The notes under the pieces: model-generated
The model's input: only the letters and a program-made list of their open reading frames with translations
Databases searched by the model: none
Told to the model about the DNA's origin: nothing
Assembly: GCA_030037185.1 (NCBI GenBank)
Contig: JASHRR010000892.1
Coordinates: 1-12,312 of the forward strand
Source of the DNA: Xanthobacteraceae bacterium
GTDB taxonomy: Bacteria; Pseudomonadota; Alphaproteobacteria; Rhizobiales; Xanthobacteraceae
Reading direction: 5' to 3'
DNA length: 12,312 nucleotides
Shown here: in pieces, positions 6,453 to 12,312 of the stretch
How the letters are laid out: each line of letters begins with the position of its first letter
Numbering within the stretch: the first letter of the stretch is position 1
Made by a program: the position numbers and the translations under genes

Positions 6453-8330
6453 ATGGACTCAATTGCGCGCATGCCCGAGCCACCCCCCTGCCGGCCGATC
6501 GCTTTCGCTCCAGTCGATATCGCCTGCGATGCAGTTCCCGGCGGCGGCTTTCGGCTGCGCTCGCGCACGCCGCTTGGGCCGCATGATCGGAGCCTCGGCC
6601 GCATGTTCCGCGCCGCCGTAGAGGTGCAGCCCGATCGCGTATTTCTCGCCGAGCGCTCAGGCGACCGCTGGCGCACGCTCACCTATGCGGCGTCTCGTCC
6701 GATCGTTGATGCGATCGCAGCCGCTTTTCTCGAGCGCGGCTTGCCGGCCGAGCGGCCCGTCATGGTTCTATCGGGAAACAGCATCGATCATGCGCTGCTG
6801 ATGCTCGCCGCCTATACGGCGGGCATTTCGATTGCGCCCGTGTCGCCCGCCTATTCGTTGCAAAGCCGCGACTACGCCAAGCTCAAGCATATCGCCGGAC
6901 TGCTTCAGCCAAGCCTCATCTTTGTGGACGATACCGCACCGTTCGCGCGAGCGCTCGGTGCCCTCGATTGCGCCGGCGTTGCGATCGTGGCGCGTCATAA
7001 CGCTGCGCGGCTTGAGGGCGTGACCTCGCTCGCCTCGCTCGCTGCCACCAAGCCGGGCACCGCCGTCGAGCGGGCGGTCGCGTCGAGCAATGCCGATACC
7101 ATCGCAAAGTTCCTCTTTACCTCGGGTTCGACCGGGCTTCCCAAGGCCGTCATCAACACGCACGGGATGCTGACCGCCAATCAACAGCAGGCCGCCCAGA
7201 TTTGGCCGTTTCTCGCTGAAGAGCCGCCCGTGCTTGTTGACTGGCTGCCGTGGAGCCACACCTTCGGCGGCAACCACAATTTCAACCTCGTGCTGCGCCA
7301 TGCAGGCACCTTCTACATCGATGCCGGCAAGCCGACGCCGGCGCTGGTCGGCGAGACCGTGCGCAATCTTTCAGAGATTTCCCCGACGGTTTACTTCAAT
7401 GTACCCGCCGGCTATGCGGCTCTGCTGCCCCATCTCGAACGCGACACAGCCTTGGCGAAGAGGTTCTTCGCCAAGCTTCGATTCATCTTCTATGCGGGCG
7501 CGGCGCTGCAGCAGGATCTGTGGACGCGCCTTGAGACCGCAGCCGTCCGGTCGACCGGCACGCGTATTGCGATGACCTCGTCCTGGGGCACCACCGAGAC
7601 GGCGCCACTTGCCACCGCATCTCATTTCTTGACCGACCGCCCCGGCATAATCGGCGTGCCGGCGCCCGGCGTCGAGGTGAAGCTCGTGCCTCGCCTAGGC
7701 AGGCTCGAAGTGCGGGTGCGCGGCCCTAATGTGACGCCCGGCTACTGGAAGCGGGAGGACCTGAGCGCGTCGGCGTTCGACGAGGAGGGCTTTTATTGCC
7801 CAGGGGATGCCGTGCGCTTTGCGGACGCGGACGATTTCACCAAGGGCCTGATGTTTGATGGTCGGCTCGATGAGGACTTCAAGCTCGCGACCGGCACGTG
7901 GGTCCATGTCGGCGGATTGCGCGTCGGCGTGCTCGCCGCTGCTTCGCCGGCGCTGCAGGATGCCGTTGTGATCGGCGAAAACCTGCCATTCGTCGGTGTG
8001 CTCGCCTGGCTGAACCAGGTCGGATGTCAGCGTCTGATCGGACACGATAACTTGAGTCTCGCCGAGCTTGCCCGCCATCCGGCTATCCGGGATCACGCTC
8101 ACCGCGCATTGGCAGGGTGGAACGCCGCGCATCCCGGGTCGTCGGAGCGCATCGCGCGGCTGTTGCTGCTGCCCGATCTGCCGTCGATCGACGCCAATGA
8201 GATCACCGACAAGGGCTACGTCAACCAGCGCGGCGCGATCGCCCGTCGTCAACACGAAATTGCGCTGCTCTACGCCGAAGTGCCGCCGCCGCAGGTGATC
8301 GAATTGGTGAACTGTCAACTACCTGGATGA
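6453..8330 (+). CDS. fcs: Feruloyl-CoA synthase-like acyl-CoA ligase
   Basis: ATP-dependent CoA ligase of the adenylate-forming superfamily, about 625 residues, probably cytoplasmic. It would activate ferulate or a related phenylpropanoid or aromatic acid to its CoA thioester via an acyl-adenylate. The AMP/phosphate loop is TSGSTGLPK (residues 223-231). The adenylate-binding block is SSWGTTETAP, and the motif GRLDEDFKLATGTWV starts near residue 470. The last is highly characteristic of feruloyl-CoA synthases rather than generic fatty-acid ligases. The catalytic C-terminal lysine is likely Lys587 in NEITDKGYVNQR. An open frame extends upstream to 6342, but that part overlaps the repeat-rich spacer. 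The ATG at 6453 begins the conserved-looking sequence although its ribosome site is poor, and the ATG at 6471 is possible. No enoyl-CoA hydratase/aldolase or vanillin dehydrogenase is adjacent, so the pathway is incomplete in this window. Confidence 0.85.
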   Translation: MDSIARMPEPPPCRPIAFAPVDIACDAVPGGGFRLRSRTPLGPHDRSLGRMFRAAVEVQPDRVFLAERSGDRWRTLTYAASRPIVDAIAAAFLERGLPAERPVMVLSGNSIDHALLMLAAYTAGISIAPVSPAYSLQSRDYAKLKHIAGLLQPSLIFVDDTAPFARALGALDCAGVAIVARHNAARLEGVTSLASLAATKPGTAVERAVASSNADTIAKFLFTSGSTGLPKAVINTHGMLTANQQQAAQIWPFLAEEPPVLVDWLPWSHTFGGNHNFNLVLRHAGTFYIDAGKPTPALVGETVRNLSEISPTVYFNVPAGYAALLPHLERDTALAKRFFAKLRFIFYAGAALQQDLWTRLETAAVRSTGTRIAMTSSWGTTETAPLATASHFLTDRPGIIGVPAPGVEVKLVPRLGRLEVRVRGPNVTPGYWKREDLSASAFDEEGFYCPGDAVRFADADDFTKGLMFDGRLDEDFKLATGTWVHVGGLRVGVLAAASPALQDAVVIGENLPFVGVLAWLNQVGCQRLIGHDNLSLAELARHPAIRDHAHRALAGWNAAHPGSSERIARLLLLPDLPSIDANEITDKGYVNQRGAIARRQHEIALLYAEVPPPQVIELVNCQLPG

Positions 8331-8386
8331 TAACCGCAGCTATGTCGGCTTCAGCCTGACGCGAACTCGGCCGGAAATGGACTTGT

Positions 8387-8411
8387 CCGTCGCCGCCTTT
8401 CTAGGCGACGG
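8387..8411. terminator. Hairpin between convergent genes
   Basis: CCGTCGCC (8387-8394) pairs perfectly with GGCGACGG (8404-8411) around a 9-base loop. It lies between the end of the + strand ligase (8330) and the end of the - strand Gly/Tyr-rich gene (8522). This suits a bidirectional transcription stop, although neither side has a clear T-run. Confidence 0.45.
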
Positions 8412-8521
8412 TCGCCAGGTCCAATGCGCGGACCGGCTCGCGCGACAACCCAGTTTTTGGGGTTTCGAGACGCCGGGCAGGCGACGCGTGATTCCTTGGC
8501 CCTCGCCGGTTACAGCTGATT

Positions 8522-8944
8522 TTAGCGTTCGCTGGTCTTGCCAGAAGTGCGCGAGCTCTCAACCTTATCCGCCGCGATCTGTTTCGCAGAATCAAAATGC
8601 CGCCTCGCTGAGGACGCGTACGCCAAGGCATAACCACCGTGACCGTGCAGGTGGCGCCCACGACAGCCGTACCGATAGTCAGCCGGACCGTAGCCATACG
8701 CCGCGGACGGCGGGTAACCGGGGGCACGGTATCCGCAGCCACCAGCGTGACCGAAAGCGGGCGTGTAACCGTAAGCGCCGCAGCCGGCGTCACCGACCGT
8801 ACCGTAGGGCCAGCCGTAGCTATAGACCCCGGCGTAAGCAGGCGTGTCAGCGTAACCGGCGTAGCCGCAACCACCGGCGTAGGGCCACCAAGCTGAAGCG
8901 GGAGTAGCCGCCGCAACTGCGAGACCGACGCCGAGAACCGCCAT
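8522..8944 (-). CDS. Exported Gly/Tyr/Ala-rich small protein
   Basis: A 140-residue product with a hydrophobic leader (VLGVGLAVAAATPASA, likely cut after ASA), followed by a low-complexity Gly, Tyr, Ala and Pro-rich body with four well-spaced cysteines in GGCGY/GCGAY/RYGC contexts. A charged tail (SARRHFDSAKQIAADKVESS) closes it. Many rhizobial genomes encode such secreted Gly/Tyr-rich proteins, whose function is unknown to me. A surface, matrix or metal-binding role is only a guess. The ATG at 8944 has no ribosome site and its leader lacks the usual positive charge. A perfect AGGAG (8980-8984) lies eight bases before an in-frame ATG at 8971, but TAG at 8954-8956 interrupts that frame at codon 6. 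The gene may thus be a recent pseudogene, restart at 8944, or contain a sequencing error. Confidence 0.65.
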   Translation of the reverse strand: MAVLGVGLAVAAATPASAWWPYAGGCGYAGYADTPAYAGVYSYGWPYGTVGDAGCGAYGYTPAFGHAGGCGYRAPGYPPSAAYGYGPADYRYGCRGRHLHGHGGYALAYASSARRHFDSAKQIAADKVESSRTSGKTSER

Positions 8945-8970
8945 CGCTGCACACTATCTACTGTTGCACA

Positions 8971-9000
8971 TGATCTCATCTCCTGCGGAAATGGTTCCGC
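8971..9000 (-). promoter_or_regulatory. Leader hairpin abutting a strong ribosome-binding site
   Basis: On the minus strand GCGGAA (9000-8995) pairs with TTCCGC (8990-8985) around CCAT, directly followed by AGGAG (8984-8980) and, eight bases later, the ATG at 8971. A stem-loop touching the Shine-Dalgarno sequence could tune translation or protect the 5' end. It marks 8971 as the original start of the Gly/Tyr-rich gene. Confidence 0.45.
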
Positions 9001-9181
9001 TTTGGTGTTGAGTGCATAGGTAACGCCGATTCGAAAAGGAACGTTCTTATAGATCCTCGGTTTTTTCAGGCGGGCTGGAACACTGGCGGGCGAGGTTCGA
9101 CCGGCGAACTTGGCGACGTGCTTGCGACGAAACAAGCGCAGTCCTGCGTGCCAGTGCACGATTTGACGGCGCTTGCGGTGC

Positions 9182-9195
9182 CGATGCCGGCATCG
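9182..9195. promoter_or_regulatory. Perfect 14-base palindrome upstream of the SDR gene
   Basis: CGATGCCGGCATCG at 9182-9195 is a perfect dyad about 60 bases before the SDR start, and a half-copy (TATGCCGG) follows directly. Position and symmetry fit an operator for a dimeric regulator of the SDR gene, but no regulator gene is nearby and the match to any known operator is not established. Confidence 0.35.
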
Positions 9196-9255
9196 TATGC
9201 CGGTGTTGCGGGCTCCCTACCGAGACGCAAGTGAACGCGAGGGGCAAAGGACCGT

Positions 9256-10017
9256 ATGACTACACTGAAGATCGCAGTCGTCACAGGCGCGGGCACCGGC
9301 GTCGGCCGCGCTGCGGCACTCGCCCTGATGAAGGCGAGCTACGTCGTGACACTCGCCGGCCGCCGCAAAGACAGGCTCGAAGAAGTGGCGGCGGAAGGCG
9401 CGGCTGCTCAGGGACGCAGCATGGTGGTGCCGACCGATGTGGCCGACCCCGCCTCCATCAAGGCGCTGTTTGCCGCCGTCAAGGCAGCCCACGGCCGTCT
9501 CGATCTGCTCTTCAACAATGCCGGCATCGGCGCGCCGGCGGTGCCCATCGAAGACCTGCCGCTCGACAAATGGCGCGCGGTGGTCGACACCAACCTCACC
9601 GGGCCGTTCCTGTGCACCCAGGAAGCGTTCCGCCTCATGAAGGCGCAGACGCCCCGTGGCGGGCGCATCATCAACAACGGCTCGATCTCGGCCCACACGC
9701 CGCGCCCGATGACGGCGGCCTATACGTCGACCAAACACGCCATCACCGGGCTCACCAAACAAACCGCGCTCGACGGCCGCCCGTTCGACATCTGCTGCAG
9801 TCAGATCGACATCGGCAATGCTGCCACGCCGCTCACCGAGCGCATGGTGCAAGGCGCCGGCGTGATGCAAGCCGACGGGCGGATGATGCAGGAAGCCCGC
9901 ATGGATGCCGCGCATGTCGGCGACGCCGTCGTCTACATGGCCAACCTGCCGCTGTCGACGAACGTGCTGTTCATCACTGTAATGGCGAACCAGATGCCGT
10001 TCGTGGGGCGGGGGTGA
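9256..10017 (+). CDS. Short-chain dehydrogenase/reductase (classical SDR)
   Basis: A 253-residue NAD(P)-dependent oxidoreductase with a Rossmann fold, probably acting on an alcohol or ketone. Seen motifs are the cofactor glycine loop TGAGTGVG (residues 10-17), the adenine-site aspartate in PTDVAD (Asp61), NNAG (87-90), the structural Asn113 in DTNLTGPF, and the catalytic Ser143 with Tyr156 and Lys160 (YTSTK), at exactly the classical 13-residue Ser-Tyr spacing. AGRRKDR after strand 2 has arginines typical of an NADP(H) preference. The ATG has AAAGGA four bases upstream. It stands alone on the + strand between two minus-strand genes. Nearness to the CoA ligase and the CMD-family gene hints at aromatic metabolism, but the substrate cannot be told from sequence. 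Confidence 0.9.
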   Translation: MTTLKIAVVTGAGTGVGRAAALALMKASYVVTLAGRRKDRLEEVAAEGAAAQGRSMVVPTDVADPASIKALFAAVKAAHGRLDLLFNNAGIGAPAVPIEDLPLDKWRAVVDTNLTGPFLCTQEAFRLMKAQTPRGGRIINNGSISAHTPRPMTAAYTSTKHAITGLTKQTALDGRPFDICCSQIDIGNAATPLTERMVQGAGVMQADGRMMQEARMDAAHVGDAVVYMANLPLSTNVLFITVMANQMPFVGRG

Positions 10018-10174
10018 CGACACGCACTCTTGACAATAACGGGCGGCAACGCTGGGGCGGCTGCTCCGCACTCGACCCCCGGGCCCTGGAACTGGAGGCG
10101 CAAAATCGCTGCCGCCGAGTCGCGATGGGGGCGACGATGCAAGCCGCAGATCGGCTGGCTTCAAGCTCAAGGCC

Positions 10175-10201
10175 GCCCGCGATCAAACGTCGACCGCGGG
10201 C
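10175..10201. terminator. GC-rich hairpin between convergent genes
   Basis: GCCCGCG (10175-10181) pairs perfectly with CGCGGGC (10195-10201) around a 13-base loop. It lies between the convergent ends of the SDR gene (10017) and the cyclophilin-like gene (10213), so a shared transcription stop is plausible. No T-run supports it as a strong intrinsic terminator. Confidence 0.35.
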
Positions 10202-10212
10202 TCCGGTCTGCT

Positions 10213-10587
10213 TCACCCCACCACGCTCACCTTCACCTTGGTCCCTGCCTTGACGGCGGCGAGCGTCTTCACGTCGGTGAGCGCGCGGGCGAATACGTTG
10301 CACGGGCTCGCGAGCCGCGTTTCGTCACCGCGGCTGATCGGCGTGCGGCCGAAGCCGATGGCAATGGCGGGACCGTCAGGCCAGTAGGCGATCTCGCCCG
10401 ATGTGACGACGGCGCGAGCCGCTTCCTCGCGCGCGACCTTGACTGGAACGTCGAAATACACTTCTTCACCCCAGGTGAGCGCACAGGATGTTATCGGCAG
10501 CGCTGCCAAGATCGCATTTGCGGTCGGCGTGTCGAGGAGTTCTGCCTCCATCGTGACCGTGGCGAATTCAAAACGGATTTGCGGCAT
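10213..10587 (-). CDS. Cyclophilin-like fold small protein
   Basis: A 124-residue all-beta protein that resembles the TM1367-type cyclophilin-like family (DUF369/DUF3830-like). Visible family features are the N-terminal strand PQIRFEF, the block TWGEEVYFDVPV, and GEIAYWPDGPAIAIGFGRTP, the most conserved part. Despite the fold name, prolyl isomerase activity is not expected, and related structures suggest a small-molecule-binding barrel. No signal peptide is seen. The ATG at 10587 is preferred over a more upstream one at 10620 because AGGAG lies five bases before it. It is transcribed leftwards downstream of the CMD-family gene, separated by about 260 bases, so it may have its own promoter. 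Members of this family often sit beside amino-acid or aromatic catabolic genes. Confidence 0.75.
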   Translation of the reverse strand: MPQIRFEFATVTMEAELLDTPTANAILAALPITSCALTWGEEVYFDVPVKVAREEAARAVVTSGEIAYWPDGPAIAIGFGRTPISRGDETRLASPCNVFARALTDVKTLAAVKAGTKVKVSVVG

Positions 10588-10847
10588 TGAATCTCCTTGG
10601 CTCGCCGATCGAGTCCACAAACCAATCGCTGCAGCGGGACGGTTCTACCGAGGCTCGCCTTCGCCGGTCCGATAATAAACTCGTTTGATGCGGACGACTT
10701 GCCATCACTCGCAGCGCCGATCCCGGATTGCGGAACGCAACGCGACAGTCCCGCAATGCGGACTACGAAAGATCAACCGTTGGGCAAACGGGGCTGTTCT
10801 CTCGACCAGCCGCCGCTCGCTGCCGGTTATAGGAACCCTCCCTGCCA

Positions 10848-11495
10848 TCATCGCGTAAGCGACAGCAGCGGTGCTTCCTCGACGGGCTTGGCGGTCGTCT
10901 TCTGCACGATCAGGGCCATCGAGGCGATGTCGTAGTAGCCGATGATCCCGATCAGATCCATGATGCCACGCTCACCAAACTTGGAAAGCGCAGCTTTGAA
11001 TGCGGCGTCGCTGACGTTCTTGTCGCGATAGAGCTCGGTACAGAAATCATAGAGCGCGGTTTCATCGTCCTTCATGCTCTGCGGCTTTCTCCCGGCGCCA
11101 AGGTCGACAAGAATCTGGCGATCAAGGCCCCCCTTGATAGCCAGCGGATAATGCGCCCGCCACTCATAGGGCTGCGACCATTGGCGGGCAGCGATCATGA
11201 TGGCGAACTCGCTCAGTCGGGGCACCAGCGAGCTGTTGAAGCGCACGTAATCGCTCACATGCAGGAGCAAAAGGCCAAGGCCGGGGCTGCGCGCATAGGC
11301 GTTGAACGGCCCGCCATTGAGTTCGCTGCTGCGCGGCGGCGTCTTGAGCATTACCGCCATCTGCTGCTGCTCCGGTGTCAGTTGATCGAGGCGCAGCTCG
11401 GAAAAACGCTCGTCTGCGTGCGCAGCGACAGATAACACAGTCGCAACCGCAGCACCGCTTGCGACACGCCTGAATGTGTGAACGAGACGCACCAT
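10848..11495 (-). CDS. Exported carboxymuconolactone decarboxylase-family protein
   Basis: A 215-residue helical protein of the CMD/AhpD superfamily. After a probable signal peptide (residues 1-27, ending in AHA) come GGPFNAYARSPGL, DYVRFNSSLVPRLSEFAIMI and AARQWSQPYEWRAHYPLA, then DFCTELYRDKNVSD and GIIGYYDIASMAL, in the order usual for the family. The AhpD-type CxxC redox pair is missing: the site is EWRAH (111-115), as in a large non-redox subgroup whose reaction is uncertain. Export is unusual, since true carboxymuconolactone decarboxylase of the beta-ketoadipate pathway is cytoplasmic. A role as a periplasmic lactone- or aromatic-modifying enzyme is inference. GGAGG lies nine bases upstream of the ATG. 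Confidence 0.85.
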   Translation of the reverse strand: MVRLVHTFRRVASGAAVATVLSVAAHADERFSELRLDQLTPEQQQMAVMLKTPPRSSELNGGPFNAYARSPGLGLLLLHVSDYVRFNSSLVPRLSEFAIMIAARQWSQPYEWRAHYPLAIKGGLDRQILVDLGAGRKPQSMKDDETALYDFCTELYRDKNVSDAAFKAALSKFGERGIMDLIGIIGYYDIASMALIVQKTTAKPVEEAPLLSLTR

Positions 11496-11747
11496 CTTGC
11501 GTTACCTCCCTGGATTTCATGCATCTTCGATGCCGTAGCTTAGAGCAGGTTGCGAGCGACTGGAATGACGTTGCAGGTGACAAAGGCGCGGTCGTCCAGC
11601 CGTGAGATCGGGCCTGTTTTGGCGCTCCACTTGTTCGCCCTTCTCGGCCAGCAGCCACGTCCCACACCTACGCGGCATGACATTTCGGGTTCGACGCCGG
11701 GCCGCGACGATCTTTCGGCCTAAACGTTCAGGGCATTGTCCACCCTA

Positions 11748-11925
11748 CGGCCGCATTAGCGATCCCGTCTTGGTGCCATGAAAATGATCTGTAGTGTCCC
11801 TCGCGCTCCCGCCGGTCAGCGCGGCTACCAGCTCGGGTACAGAGACGCGCAGGTCGTCGGGCACTACGCCCGATCCAAACCGATCGACGAACAGCGTCAG
11901 CGGACCTCGCAAGACATTCTCAGCG
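11748..11925 (-). pseudogene. Coding-like 3' gene fragment
   Basis: On the minus strand, a frame opened by a TGA near 11930 gives about 58 codons, including NVLRGPLTLFVDRFGSGVVP and DDLRVSVPELVAALTGG, and ends in TAG close to 11746. The balanced hydrophobic/charged pattern and GC-rich third positions look like genuine protein, unlike the other frames here. There is no ATG, and nothing matching upstream in any frame, so it may be the tail of a gene whose 5' part was lost. I do not recognise the family. Confidence 0.25.
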
Positions 11926-12267
11926 ATGCTTCACGAAGCGAAATAGTCGCGCGCAGATGTAATTGGCATAGACGCCAGCCGAAGGTATCGCGAAGGCCGC
12001 GGCTTGGGCGTCTACTGGGGCCGGCCTGCCCCGTCGAGGCGGCCAGGGTGCGCGTACTGAACGCCGAGGCAAGGGCTGAGGGGGCCTCAAGATTGGATCG
12101 GCGTCGGCGGATCGTGCATTCGATGAACGCAAGTAAAGCCAGAAGAGGGCAGCGGGAAAGACGTGGAGGCCCGCGACATCGAGGTATTGATGCGCGTGTC
12201 GACAGAACGCGCGGCAGGCGCGAAAAATGGCCACGCGAGACGCGCCTCAATGTAAAATGCTTTTAAG

Positions 12268-12281
12268 CCCGGACGGCCGGG
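12268..12281 (-). terminator. Weak terminator-like hairpin near the right edge
   Basis: CCCGG (12268-12272) pairs with CCGGG (12277-12281). Read on the minus strand it is followed by CTTAAAAGCATTTT, a partial T-rich tail. It could end a gene arriving from beyond the right edge on the minus strand. The stem is only five pairs, so support is weak. Confidence 0.22.
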
Positions 12282-12312
12282 TTCGCTGAAAATAGAATCA
12301 CATCGTATTCAT

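Larger units (their letters stand above)
11496..12312. other. Right-end stretch without a convincing intact gene
   Basis: Open frames cross this stretch on both strands (for example 11778-12266 + and 11897-12250 -), but their translations are Arg-rich, resemble nothing I recognise and lack ribosome sites. A coding-like fragment lies on the minus strand near 11755-11925, and a small hairpin lies at 12268-12281. The rest looks non-coding or decayed. No tRNA or other RNA gene is visible. Confidence 0.45.

Noticed and set aside
8639..8896. Repetitive sequence resembling a short tandem or CRISPR-like repeat
   Set aside because: The periodicity comes from Gly/Tyr-rich codons of the minus-strand protein. 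There are no regular identical repeats with unique spacers.
8401..9159. A 252-codon minus-strand frame overlapping the Gly/Tyr-rich gene
   Set aside because: Its Arg/Thr/Val-rich repetitive translation is a shadow of the Gly/Tyr-rich frame. Only its start near 8979 is of interest, as a possible frameshift partner.
9231..10253. A 340-codon + frame overlapping the SDR gene
   Set aside because: It is an Arg/His-rich out-of-phase shadow, while the other phase carries all classical SDR motifs.
11778..12266. A 162-codon + frame at the right end
   Set aside because: It is an Arg-rich translation without a ribosome site or any recognisable domain, and the opposite strand fragment at 11748-11925 looks more protein-like.

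Overview
The window looks like a GC-rich alphaproteobacterial chromosome, probably Hyphomicrobiales near Bradyrhizobium, Afipia or Pseudolabrys. This is judged by family resemblance only: an HWE-type histidine kinase, the neighbour pair of a small acidic protein and xanthine-guanine phosphoribosyltransferase, and the feruloyl-CoA synthase style of the acyl-CoA ligase. No search could be run. There are no rRNA or tRNA genes, no CRISPR array and no phage genes.

Left part (1-3460). After about 500 bases without a convincing gene comes an orphan GAF-PAS-HWE sensor kinase on the + strand (577-2172). Its 3' end runs directly into a ruined TnpB-type (IS1341/IS605-like) gene. The N-terminal half of that gene lies on the minus strand (2960 down to about 2424), with two in-frame stops and a probable frameshift. 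The start of its RuvC-like core lies on the plus strand (about 2135-2400). The element was therefore internally inverted and has lost its C-terminal half. A GC-rich palindrome just upstream of its start (3022-3042) may be an element end.

Central minus-strand block (3461-6075). Four genes read leftwards: a stand-alone molybdopterin-binding (CinA N-terminal/MoaB-like) protein, an exported alpha/beta hydrolase 6 bases behind it, then after a 165-base gap a small acidic helical protein, and gpt, which overlaps that protein by an ATGA. The last pair is almost certainly translationally coupled.

Right part (6088-11495). A spacer of about 365 bases packed with hairpins separates the block from a divergent feruloyl-CoA synthase-like ligase (+). 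This is followed by a Gly/Tyr-rich exported small protein (-) whose leader carries an early amber codon, an SDR oxidoreductase (+), a cyclophilin-like small protein (-) and an exported carboxymuconolactone decarboxylase-family protein (-). The ligase, SDR and CMD-family protein together suggest a loosely organised neighbourhood for metabolism of aromatic or phenylpropanoid compounds. Each gene seems to have its own promoter, so joint action is inference.

The last 800 bases (11496-12312) hold no convincing intact gene, only a coding-like 3' fragment on the minus strand and a weak hairpin near the edge. I did not find a clear new defence or mobile system. The most interesting points are the scrambled TnpB remnant fused to the kinase tail, the hairpin-rich spacer, and the amber codon in the leader of the Gly/Tyr-rich protein.
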